Shown here: piece by piece, positions 52,933 through 61,271 of the stretch
How positions within the stretch are numbered: position 1 is the stretch's first letter
Layout: the number at the start of each line of letters is the position of its first letter
Assembly (NCBI GenBank): GCA_014763715.1
Contig: JACXUV010000004.1
Span: 85,496-149,495 of the forward strand
DNA length: 64,000 bases
From: Rhodobacterales bacterium
GTDB lineage: Bacteria; Pseudomonadota; Alphaproteobacteria; Caulobacterales; Hyphomonadaceae
Reading direction: 5' to 3'
Made by a program: the position numbers and the translations under genes
The notes under the pieces: generated by a model
Told to the model about the DNA's origin: nothing
Databases searched by the model: none
Seen by the model: the letters and a program-made list of their open reading frames with translations, nothing else

Positions 52933-54141
52933 CTATGACATGGCCAGCGTGTTGAGCTGAAGAATGGGCAGCATGATCGACATCACAATCAGCCCGACAA
53001 TTCCGCCCATCAGCACGATAATCAAAGGCTCGGCGAGCGCGAGAAGCGCAGCCGAACCTGTTTCGAATTCGGTATCCAGAAAATCTGCCGCACGGTTCAT
53101 CATACCAGGCACATCACGACCGGCTTCACCGCTCGTCACCATGTGTACCATCATCGGCGGGAAGACCCCAGTGGCGGACAGGGCGGACGACATGGATCCA
53201 CCTTCCCGGACGCGCTCCGCGATGAAATCCGCAGCATCCGCAATCACCGTATTATTGGCAGCGCCCTTCGCCCCTTCCAGTGACTCGAGCACGGTTGCGC
53301 CTGAGGCAGAGAGCGTCGAATAGACCCGTGCAAATCGTGCAGCAGCAACTGTTCGTGCTTGCGACCCGATAAGGGGCAATCGCAGGACCAAGCGATCCAG
53401 TCTACGCCGCATGACCGGTTGGCGCAGCAAGCGAGCCGCCAGAAATGTGAGGGCGGCGAGTAACAAGAGGACGAACACCCCATACTCCCGAACGCCATTG
53501 GACAGGGCGATGACAATACGTGTGAGCAATGGCAGCTGCGCATCAAACAGGTCGAACTGCTCAACAAGGCGCGGCACCACCACGACCATCAATGCAATGA
53601 CCATCCCCAGCGCCATGACAGACAATAGCGCCGGATAGATGAGGGCAGCGCGCACCTTCTGGCGCAACTGATAGCTGCGCTCCAGATAGGTCGCGAGGCG
53701 CTCCATGATGTCACCCAGTTTACCAGACATCTCACCCGCGGAGGTCACTGCGCGGACAAGCGGAGGAAAGGCTCCAGGCGCAAGGGCCATCGCCTCAGAC
53801 AGGCGGGCTCCCTCGACCACATCTGCGCGCACAGTATGCACTGCCTTCTGAACGCTAACCGGGTTTTCATTCCCGGCACAGGCGGCCAGGGCCTGCTCCA
53901 CAGCAAGCCCTGATTTCAAAAGCACTGACAATTGGCGCACCAGCAAAACACGCTGCTTGTCGCTCAGGCGTGCACGACGGACAGCCACCTTGGACTGCTT
54001 TTCCGAAACAGGATTGACGTTGAGGACCATGAGGTCCCGCAGCCGCAATTCCTTACGTGCCGAACGCGCGCTGTCTGCGGAGATAACGCCTGAACGGCGC
54101 TTTCCTTCTGCATCCAGCGCAACATATTCAAAGGCGGCCAT
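52933..54141 (-). CDS. gspF: Type II secretion inner-membrane platform protein GspF
   Basis: 402 residues. Polytopic inner-membrane protein with two repeated cytoplasmic helical bundles. FEYVALDAEGKRRSGVISADSARSARKELR is the N-terminal domain; QLSVLLKSGLAVEQALAACA and FARVYSTLSASGATVLESL start the two T2SSF repeats. Three membrane segments are visible (ALIYPALLSVMALGMVIALMVVVVP, YGVFVLLLLAALTFLA and LALAEPLIIVLMGGIVGLIVMSIMLPI). Its ATG overlaps the gspE stop by 1 nt. Confidence 0.95.
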   Translation of the reverse strand: MAAFEYVALDAEGKRRSGVISADSARSARKELRLRDLMVLNVNPVSEKQSKVAVRRARLSDKQRVLLVRQLSVLLKSGLAVEQALAACAGNENPVSVQKAVHTVRADVVEGARLSEAMALAPGAFPPLVRAVTSAGEMSGKLGDIMERLATYLERSYQLRQKVRAALIYPALLSVMALGMVIALMVVVVPRLVEQFDLFDAQLPLLTRIVIALSNGVREYGVFVLLLLAALTFLAARLLRQPVMRRRLDRLVLRLPLIGSQARTVAAARFARVYSTLSASGATVLESLEGAKGAANNTVIADAADFIAERVREGGSMSSALSATGVFPPMMVHMVTSGEAGRDVPGMMNRAADFLDTEFETGSAALLALAEPLIIVLMGGIVGLIVMSIMLPILQLNTLAMS

Positions 54142-55628
54142 TACTGGCCTCCTTTCCGGCAGGCTCGCAATACTTCGGCAACGCTGGTTTCACCAGAAAT
54201 CACATAGCGGCGCGCATTGTCCAGAAGACGGTCATGATGCGCAAATGCAGCCTGATCGATCGCATCTTCCGATGCGCCATCGCTGAGCATATTCCGGATA
54301 TCGCGATCTGCTATCAGCAACTCATAAACGCCAAGACGGCCTATGAAGCCGGTCTGCCCGCAAGAAAGGCACCCTTGAGGGTCATGGACGGTCAGGTCGG
54401 CATCGCTATGGAGGCCGAGCGATTCACACTCTGTATGCGTTGCTTTTCTTGATGTCTTGCAGGAGGGACACAACCGGCGCACCAGTCGTTGCGCCATGAT
54501 CGCCCGCAGCGTCGACGAAAGCAGATAGTCCTCCACCCCCATATCCCGCAGTCGCGTAATGGCGCCCGAAGCGGAATTGGTGTGCAGGGTTGAGAGAGCC
54601 AGACGGCCTGTGGATGCAAATTCAAATGCGACTTCCGCAGTTTCCGAATCCCGAATTTCGCCCACCATCACGATATTTGGGTCTTGCCGCAGGATTGAGC
54701 GCAGTGTGGCAGCGAAATTGAGCCCGACCTTGTGGTCCATCTGCGTCTGGCTAATCCCCGGCAAGCCATACTCAATGGGATCTTCCAGGGTCATGATGTT
54801 GTCGCGGCCGGTATTCAGCCGGGAAAGCGCCGAATAGAGGGTGGTTGTCTTACCGGAGCCGACCGGGCCAGTGACGAGGATCACGCCATTGGGCTGGCTC
54901 AACACTTCAGTGAACCGCTCGTAGGTATCGACATCCATGCCGAGTTCCTTGAGGTTCAGCAGTGCGTTTTTCGTGTCCAGAAGGCGGAGCACGACGCGCT
55001 CGCCATAACGGGTCGGCAGTGTGGCAACCCGTACATCTATAGACTTACCGCCGGCTGAGAGAGAAATACGTCCGTCCTGAGGCAGGCGCTTCTCAGCGAT
55101 ATCCAGACGCGACATGACCTTGATACGCGAGACAATTGGAGCTGCCAGTTTCCGCGGAGGCGTCAACACCTCCACCAGGTCGCCATCAATCCGGTAGCGG
55201 ATGGACAATGTGTCCTCAAAGGGGTCGATGTGGATATCTGAAGCCCGACGCTTCATCGCCTCATGGATCAAACCGTTTATGAGGCGAATGACCGGCGCAT
55301 CATCCTGCCCCTCCAGAAGGTCGGCCGTTTTCGGCAGGTCATCAATAAGGCTTTCCAGCCCACCCCGCGCATCCACGGCAGCGTTCACGCTGTCGCCCGC
55401 CAATGCATCCGCGGCAAAAACGTCAGCCAGCATGCGCTCATAGGCATCACGATCCAGTGCTTCAAGTTTGAACGCAGTCCCAAGCGCACGCCGCGCCTCC
55501 ACCAGTGCGAGCGGGTCTGCACCCGCCCTTACCCCAAGCGTCAGCTCATCACGTCCCGGCAGGACAACCACCCCTTTGTCCTTGGCAAAAGCGTAAGTGA
55601 ACTGCTCAATGGCCGGCAAAGTGCTCAT
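54141..55628 (-). CDS. gspE: Type II secretion ATPase GspE
   Basis: 495 residues. Cytoplasmic hexameric ATPase powering pseudopilus assembly. Walker A is GPVGSGKTT (254-262), the Asp box region is TLEDPIEY, Walker B is VMVGEIRD (320-327) and the His box lies in STLHTNSA. The zinc-binding CM domain has Cys387, Cys390, Cys420 and Cys423 (CPSC, CLSC). The N-terminal domain (1-110) binds GspL. The ATG at 55628 overlaps the gspD stop (ATGA); an in-frame extension of 25 codons upstream lies inside gspD and was rejected. Confidence 0.96.
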   Translation of the reverse strand: MSTLPAIEQFTYAFAKDKGVVVLPGRDELTLGVRAGADPLALVEARRALGTAFKLEALDRDAYERMLADVFAADALAGDSVNAAVDARGGLESLIDDLPKTADLLEGQDDAPVIRLINGLIHEAMKRRASDIHIDPFEDTLSIRYRIDGDLVEVLTPPRKLAAPIVSRIKVMSRLDIAEKRLPQDGRISLSAGGKSIDVRVATLPTRYGERVVLRLLDTKNALLNLKELGMDVDTYERFTEVLSQPNGVILVTGPVGSGKTTTLYSALSRLNTGRDNIMTLEDPIEYGLPGISQTQMDHKVGLNFAATLRSILRQDPNIVMVGEIRDSETAEVAFEFASTGRLALSTLHTNSASGAITRLRDMGVEDYLLSSTLRAIMAQRLVRRLCPSCKTSRKATHTECESLGLHSDADLTVHDPQGCLSCGQTGFIGRLGVYELLIADRDIRNMLSDGASEDAIDQAAFAHHDRLLDNARRYVISGETSVAEVLRACRKGGQ

Positions 55629-57577
55629 TGCGGGGGCGGACTCCCCAGAACCTGGTTGACGAACTTGTCCAGGGAGGCACCGCTGTCGCCTTCGCCTTCC
55701 CACAGCTCCTGAGCCCGCAGATAGCGGTAGGAGCGCGCCGTGGCGTTACGCGCATCATCGCGACTTCGCACAATGGTCGGACGGATAAAGACCATCAGGT
55801 TTGTGCGTCCCAATCCCTTGCCCTCCGAACGGAACAGCCGCCCGGCAACAGGAATGTCCCCCAATACCGGTACTTTCTCGTTGGTAACACTTTCTGTTTG
55901 CTCGACCAGACCGCCTAGCACGATGATCTCACCATTATCGGCGATCACACTCGTGCTGATCTTCCGTGTATTGAAAATCAAATCTGTCGTGGAGCCCGTC
56001 GTAATCGCCTGAGCGATGTTCGAGACTTCCTGCGTGATGTCGAGGCGGATCGTGTCATCATTTGAAATCCGGGGCGTCACATCCAGCCCGACACCGACAT
56101 CCCTGCGCTCCACAGTCCGGAAAGGATTGGAATTGGAATCCCCGAGCACCTCACCCGTAGCAACAGGCACTTCCTGCCCGACCAGCAGCTTAGACGTGCC
56201 ATTATCCAGTGTCATGTTGAACGGCTTGGACAAGATGCGTGACTGCGTATCGTTCTCTACAGCGGTAAGGATCGCACCAAAAAGCGTATCGCCATCCTGC
56301 CCGCCGACACCAACACTCAGCCCGGACAAACCGAGCAGCGAGTTCACTGCAGCTTCAGCAAATGGATTGGTATCCGAGTCACCCGTATTGAAAGGTGTGT
56401 TGGAGCTGAGCGCCCCGGCCAGCGCAAGCATGCTGGGCGCAGAACGTGAGTAGTTCGTGGAAACGAATGGCACTGTTGAATCGTTGCTGCCCGAAACAAG
56501 GAACTGCAGTCCAAGTTCGCGTGCCGTGTCATCCGACATCTCAACGATGATCGCCTCAACCAGCACCTGAGAGCGGCGCCGGTCCAGATCGGTAATGATC
56601 CTCTCAAGCGCACCCAGTGTTTCCGGGGGCGCACTGATGACGAGCGAGTTCGTGGGCTCGTGGTGCGCAATGGTTGTTACGCCCTGAAGCTCCCCACCGG
56701 CAGCACGGCGCGCATCCATAGCCGCGGCCATCTGCTGCAGCACCGGCACAAGATCCACAGCGTTCGCATTATTCAGCGGAATGACCCGTAATGTATCCTC
56801 GGTCCGGTCATGTGAATCGAGCTCACGGCTCACGTCCACTGCGCGCCGCACAAGAGCATCATCACCCTGCAGGACCACTGCATTTCCCGTATCCGAAGCA
56901 ACAGCCTGGAAGTTGACCGCAGCACCGTTTTTTCCCGGCGAAACAGAAAGACTTGCCAGGATGCTCGCCATTTCCCGTGCAGGGATGTTCTTTAGACTGA
57001 TTGTCTGGGTGACGGATGGATCTGTATCGATCTGTTTCAGCATGGCGCGCAGACGCGGCAGATTGGATGCATAATCCACGACGACAAGCGTGTTTGAAGC
57101 ATCGTTGGCAACAATTTGCCCCTGCTCCGCAATCAGCGGCTTGATTACGGCCGCCACATCACGGGCGCTGGAATGCTTCAAGGCGAATATTTCTGTCGTG
57201 AACGTATTCGAACCCGCAGCCGAGACGCTTGCATCGGATACAGCCTGGCGCTCCGGCACGATACGATACGTTGCACGTCCCGCGGGCACTGCCGTAAACC
57301 CATGAACCCGCAATGCAGACAGGAAGACATCAAACACCTGATCACGGGTCAGCGGTGTCGACGAAGATACTGTTACACGCTTGGTTCGCGCATCCGGATG
57401 CACGATGAACGTATAGCCCGTCACTGTCGACACATCTGCGACCAGTGCCGAAAGCTCGACATCATCAAAATTCATAATGTGGCGCGAAGGCTCCGGGCTG
57501 CTTTGACCTGCCTGAGCCAACGCACCTGGCGCAATCGTCGCAAACAATGCTGCGGAGAGGACGGATTTCAATTTCAT
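55625..57577 (-). CDS. gspD: Type II secretion outer membrane secretin GspD
   Basis: 650 residues. Signal peptide MKLKSVLSAALFATIAPGALA, then the N0 domain (IMNFDDVELSALVADVSTVTGYTFIVHPDARTKRVTV). The N1-N3 repeats follow (EIFALKHSSARDVAAVIKPLI..., QTISLKNIPAREMASILASL..., RVIPLNNANAVDLVPVLQQM). The secretin core (VEAIIVEMSDDTARELGLQFL to VPVLGDIPVAGRLFRSEGKGLGRTNLMVFIRPTIV) completes the protein. It forms the outer membrane gate. There is no long C-terminal S-domain, so a pilotin is not clearly required. It lies 3 nt after gspC. Confidence 0.96.
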   Translation of the reverse strand: MKLKSVLSAALFATIAPGALAQAGQSSPEPSRHIMNFDDVELSALVADVSTVTGYTFIVHPDARTKRVTVSSSTPLTRDQVFDVFLSALRVHGFTAVPAGRATYRIVPERQAVSDASVSAAGSNTFTTEIFALKHSSARDVAAVIKPLIAEQGQIVANDASNTLVVVDYASNLPRLRAMLKQIDTDPSVTQTISLKNIPAREMASILASLSVSPGKNGAAVNFQAVASDTGNAVVLQGDDALVRRAVDVSRELDSHDRTEDTLRVIPLNNANAVDLVPVLQQMAAAMDARRAAGGELQGVTTIAHHEPTNSLVISAPPETLGALERIITDLDRRRSQVLVEAIIVEMSDDTARELGLQFLVSGSNDSTVPFVSTNYSRSAPSMLALAGALSSNTPFNTGDSDTNPFAEAAVNSLLGLSGLSVGVGGQDGDTLFGAILTAVENDTQSRILSKPFNMTLDNGTSKLLVGQEVPVATGEVLGDSNSNPFRTVERRDVGVGLDVTPRISNDDTIRLDITQEVSNIAQAITTGSTTDLIFNTRKISTSVIADNGEIIVLGGLVEQTESVTNEKVPVLGDIPVAGRLFRSEGKGLGRTNLMVFIRPTIVRSRDDARNATARSYRYLRAQELWEGEGDSGASLDKFVNQVLGSPPPQ

Positions 57578-57580
57578 AAG

Positions 57581-58480
57581 CTACGGGTTCTCCGGCAGCG
57601 TGAATACCTGGTCGATCTGGCGGCCGTCGCGATCAACTCTCAACCGAACTTTTCTTAATGAAGAAAGCTTCATGGCAAGCTCCCCGGGGCTTGTTGTCCC
57701 GACCGGGATGCCATCAACTGACAGCACGATGTCCCCAGACCGGAGACCGGACCGCTCCAGGAGCGCAGTGTCACCACGGCTCCCTATCTCATATCCGATG
57801 AACTCCTGGCCGCGATGAACAGGATTGATGACGAGATTAGTCAGGAAATCGGTGGCGGTTGTACTGATCAGCTCTTCTTCGCTGCCACGGCTTGAGGACT
57901 GAGCCTTTGGCGCCGTCTCGCCAGGAGATGACAGAACTGAAAGCCGGTCAGCGCCGCTCGCCATTAGCAAGGCTTCAATCTGGCCGTTCTTTCGCAAGGT
58001 CACGCGGTCCCCATAGACACGGTCGAGCACCACCCCATCAAGGATGGTCTCACCTGGTGCAAATATGCTCAGCCGGTTATTCGGCATGACGATCATCGCA
58101 ACACCTGTGCCATCCGCAGAAGCGCGAACCCCTTTCAGGACCAGATTCAGCTTCGTTTCAGGTGCTTCCGGAATATCTGCGACAGGTTCGGCAGACCGCG
58201 AGAATGGATCGGAGGTGACCAGAAGCGTCATATCGCCCACAAGAGCACGGTTTACCCGTTCAGCTTCAACGCGGACATTCTGCGCAAGCGGCTCCGTCCC
58301 GGAAACTGCGCCGCCCGGTTCGATTACCAGCCAGGCAATCTTTGCAAGCAGAAACGCCAAACCGGCCACCAGAGCAATCTCGGTAACCATAATTGCAGGC
58401 CCAATAAAACGGATGAGCCCGCGGCGGATATTCTCCACCGCGGACCCCCCTGTGAGCATGCCGGATCCAGATCCAGTCAA
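57581..58480 (-). CDS. gspC: Type II secretion system protein GspC
   Basis: 299 residues. A membrane helix (about 28-55: IGPAIMVTEIALVAGLAFLLAKIAWLVIEP) precedes the homology region (about 100-180: PETKLNLVLKGVRASADGTGVAMIVMPNNRLSIFAPGETILDGVVLDRVYGDRVTLRKNGQIEAL). A C-terminal PDZ-type domain (EFIGYEIGSRGDTALLERSGLRSGDIVLSVDGIPV) follows. It links the inner platform to GspD and helps select substrates. The start appears to be TTG at 58480 with GGAGG 10 nt upstream; ATG at 58459 is an alternative. It lies 4 nt after the TonB-dependent receptor stop. Confidence 0.9.
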   Translation of the reverse strand: MTGSGSGMLTGGSAVENIRRGLIRFIGPAIMVTEIALVAGLAFLLAKIAWLVIEPGGAVSGTEPLAQNVRVEAERVNRALVGDMTLLVTSDPFSRSAEPVADIPEAPETKLNLVLKGVRASADGTGVAMIVMPNNRLSIFAPGETILDGVVLDRVYGDRVTLRKNGQIEALLMASGADRLSVLSSPGETAPKAQSSSRGSEEELISTTATDFLTNLVINPVHRGQEFIGYEIGSRGDTALLERSGLRSGDIVLSVDGIPVGTTSPGELAMKLSSLRKVRLRVDRDGRQIDQVFTLPENP

Positions 58481-58484
58481 ACGA

Positions 58485-61160
58485 TCAGAACCTCCGCTTC
58501 AAACCCACGCTGAATACGGTATCCTGCTTGTAAGTGTCCACATAGACGCGGTCAGAGCCATACTCCTGATATGCCTCATAGCTTTCACCAAACAGGTTCT
58601 GGATATTCAACGAGAATTCGTAATCTCCATTGCCCATATTGAAGCCTTTGTTCCACACAAAGTCCACGGTCATTGGCGGTTGTTCAAGGAATGCAGGAAC
58701 ACCGCGCGCAGCAATTTCGCCTGAGCGGATCCTATCTGAAACGTAATTCACGAGCAGGTTGTATTCCGAACGTGCGCTCTCATTCAGAAGGCCAAGCTGG
58801 AGATTGAAGAGGTGTTCGGACTGGCCCTGCAGACGCCGGCCATCATTGATCAGGCCCGCAGCGTCTTCATAACCGCGAACGGGGTTCAGGTTGGTACCGA
58901 CGTTGACAGCAACTTCGCCAACAGCATCGACTGAAGAGTCCGACCAGGTATAGTTGGCCTTGAGCTGCAGATCGCGATCATTGAAGAAGGACCAGCCTGT
59001 CCACTGCTGCATCGGCAGGACCTGCTCATACTCCACCTCAAAACCGTAAAGCTCTGCAGCAGGCGCGTTGATGAAGCTGGTTTGCAGGGTTTCTGCCGGT
59101 ACCAGAACTTCCTCGATCGGGTTCGTAATATCCTTGTAGAACAAGCCGATCGTCGCGAACTGGTCACGGGCAAAATAGTATTCGGCCCGCAGATCGTAGT
59201 TCTTGATCGAAGCGTTCACCAGATACGGGTTACCGAAGAAGGTCACGTCCGTTTCAGAGTTGTTGAACACAGCCGGCGCCAGTTCACGGAACTGAGGACG
59301 CGTAATCGTCTCGGAATAGCCACCCCGGACCTGAATTTCGTCCATCGGGTTCCAGGTCAGAGTAACTGCCGGGAACCAGTCCTGCTCGTCAATAACGCCT
59401 TCAACATAGTTCGTCGAAAGATCCATGCCGATAGACTGAGTATCGACAGCCTGGATTGCATCCTCAAAGCGCACGCCGACTGCAGCGCGGATATACGGTG
59501 TCACCTGAGTATCGATACCGACATATCCCGCGTCGATCTCCAGCGTAGCCAGGTACAGCTGCGGGAAACCGTCGTTCTTGATCTCGGTGATGTAACCGGG
59601 ACCATCCGGAGCGAACAGGTAGGCATAGATATAGTCCAGACGGTTTGTACCGATCCGACCGTCAACGCCTGGCGCACCTGCGACACCATTGATGTCGTAA
59701 ATGAAGCTGGTCGCCTTACGGTCATTCTCGACATAGGCGTAGCCGGCTTTCAGTTCCGTTTCGCAGAACAGGAAACAATCGCCAGAACGATCCAGCGGCA
59801 ATGTCAGGTCGATGCCAAAGTCCGTCGTATCATCATCAATACGGCTAAACTGCATCCGGTTCGCGCTGGGGCTGTTGGACAGGGAAAGGCTGCCATCGTC
59901 CGCAATGCGATAGATGTTGGACAGCTGGTAAGGCGCATCACGCAGTGCCTCGGAATAGGACCCGCGCCACTCGACCTTGAGATCATGCAGACCGGGGAAG
60001 AAATGCTCGCCCTGCACCTGCGTCGACCAGAGCTGTTGCTCGATCCATTCCAGATAATCATTACGCAGACGGGTATCTTCCTGAGTATAACCGTCGAGCC
60101 CGGTGCTGACGATACGCGCTTCCTTTTCGGAAGAACGTGTCACCAGCCCCGTGAACTTGATCTGGTGATTATCGAACAGATCGACCCCGATTGTGGCCAG
60201 TGCGTTGAGGCCAATCGTGTTCTGCGTCGAATCCCGGGTGTATTTCTGGTTTGGCTCAAGCCGGCCGGTGCCGGAGTTGATCGCGCCAAAGCTGCGCTCA
60301 CCGCGCTTTGTTTCCCAATCGTTGGAATAGCCGCCGGAGGCCGTAAACCCGATCGAAATGTCATTGCTCAGATCAAGGCGAGTTCCACCCGAAATGTCGA
60401 AGCCGCTATTCGGATTGACCTCGCCTTGCTGCATGACCAGCAGCGAGGAATTGTCCGTCAGTTGCCGGCCGAATTCATGGGTCAGGCCGTCTGCCACAGA
60501 TGGGCGCTCACGCGCACCGTCGTCGATACCGAGCCAATCAGTATCGCTGCCATCATACATAAGGCCATTTTTCAGCGATGTCTGCACATCGATGCCGGCT
60601 TTCACGCCAACCGTCAGGAAAGGCTCGTCGGGCACAGCCTTGGTCCGAAGGTCGACGGTACCACCACCGAATTCACCCGGGAGGTTCGGTGAATAGGTCT
60701 TCTGAACCAGAACGCTTTTCAGTGTGGAGGTCGGGAACAGGTTCAGCGGCACAACGCGGCGCAGAGGCGCCGGGCTCGGCAAAGGCGAACCGTTCAGCAG
60801 CGCTGTCGAATAACGTTCGTTCAGGCCGCGCACGTAGATGAACTCGTCCTCAGCTGCGGCGATCCCGGCCACACGCGCCAGTGCAGCAGCAGCGTCTCCA
60901 TCACCCTGCAGATTGAAATCGCCCTCATCGATCAGGGCGGACACTTCAGATGTGTTGCGCTTTTCATCCGGAATGAATTGGCCGCGCACAACAACAGTCT
61001 GCTGACGTGCTTCGGTTTCTTCAGTCTGAACCGGCGCTGGCTGCTCTTCAACGGTTGGCGCCGGATCTGTAACCGTGGCGTCCTGGGCCAGTGCGGGAGA
61101 AATCCACGCCAGGCAGGCGCTCGTCAGCAGGACAGAGCGGGCGGACATGAAACGTTTCAT
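58485..61160 (-). CDS. TonB-dependent receptor co-transcribed with the T2SS
   Basis: 891 residues. Signal peptide KRFMSARSVLLTSACLAWISPALAQ, a Pro/Glu-rich segment, then the TonB box-like QQTVVVRGQFIPDEKRNTSEVSALI. The plug domain has GLNERYSTALLNGSPLPSPAPLRRVVPLNLFPTSTLKSVLVQKTYSPNLPGEFGGGTVDLRTK, and the barrel ends in FSVGLKRRF. The plug belongs to the group seen in sphingomonad and Caulobacter receptors for carbohydrates or large ligands, not the siderophore type. Its stop is 4 nt before gspC, so it should be part of the secretion operon. This is an unusual and informative position. Confidence 0.92.
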   Translation of the reverse strand: MKRFMSARSVLLTSACLAWISPALAQDATVTDPAPTVEEQPAPVQTEETEARQQTVVVRGQFIPDEKRNTSEVSALIDEGDFNLQGDGDAAAALARVAGIAAAEDEFIYVRGLNERYSTALLNGSPLPSPAPLRRVVPLNLFPTSTLKSVLVQKTYSPNLPGEFGGGTVDLRTKAVPDEPFLTVGVKAGIDVQTSLKNGLMYDGSDTDWLGIDDGARERPSVADGLTHEFGRQLTDNSSLLVMQQGEVNPNSGFDISGGTRLDLSNDISIGFTASGGYSNDWETKRGERSFGAINSGTGRLEPNQKYTRDSTQNTIGLNALATIGVDLFDNHQIKFTGLVTRSSEKEARIVSTGLDGYTQEDTRLRNDYLEWIEQQLWSTQVQGEHFFPGLHDLKVEWRGSYSEALRDAPYQLSNIYRIADDGSLSLSNSPSANRMQFSRIDDDTTDFGIDLTLPLDRSGDCFLFCETELKAGYAYVENDRKATSFIYDINGVAGAPGVDGRIGTNRLDYIYAYLFAPDGPGYITEIKNDGFPQLYLATLEIDAGYVGIDTQVTPYIRAAVGVRFEDAIQAVDTQSIGMDLSTNYVEGVIDEQDWFPAVTLTWNPMDEIQVRGGYSETITRPQFRELAPAVFNNSETDVTFFGNPYLVNASIKNYDLRAEYYFARDQFATIGLFYKDITNPIEEVLVPAETLQTSFINAPAAELYGFEVEYEQVLPMQQWTGWSFFNDRDLQLKANYTWSDSSVDAVGEVAVNVGTNLNPVRGYEDAAGLINDGRRLQGQSEHLFNLQLGLLNESARSEYNLLVNYVSDRIRSGEIAARGVPAFLEQPPMTVDFVWNKGFNMGNGDYEFSLNIQNLFGESYEAYQEYGSDRVYVDTYKQDTVFSVGLKRRF

Positions 61161-61224
61161 CTTTGTTTTCCTGAATGCGAAGCTGAACCAGTCGCACGAA
61201 TGAGTGGCTATGAAAGCATAAGAG

Positions 61225-61252
61225 GTGGAGCAGCCGGTACGCGCTGCTCCAC
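61225..61252 (-). terminator. Hairpin between the beta-helix gene and the TonB receptor gene
   Basis: Perfect 10-bp stem GTGGAGCAGC / GCTGCTCCAC with an 8-nt loop, located 19 nt after the beta-helix stop. On the minus strand it is followed only by CTCTTATGCTTTC, so it may be a partial terminator or an mRNA-stabilising hairpin that lowers expression of the genes downstream. Confidence 0.5.
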
Positions 61253-61271
61253 CCGATTGCCGACGCGAGAA

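Noticed and set aside
59082..60692. 536-codon plus-strand frame
   Set aside because: Antisense to the TonB-dependent receptor gene, which is complete with signal peptide and terminal Phe.
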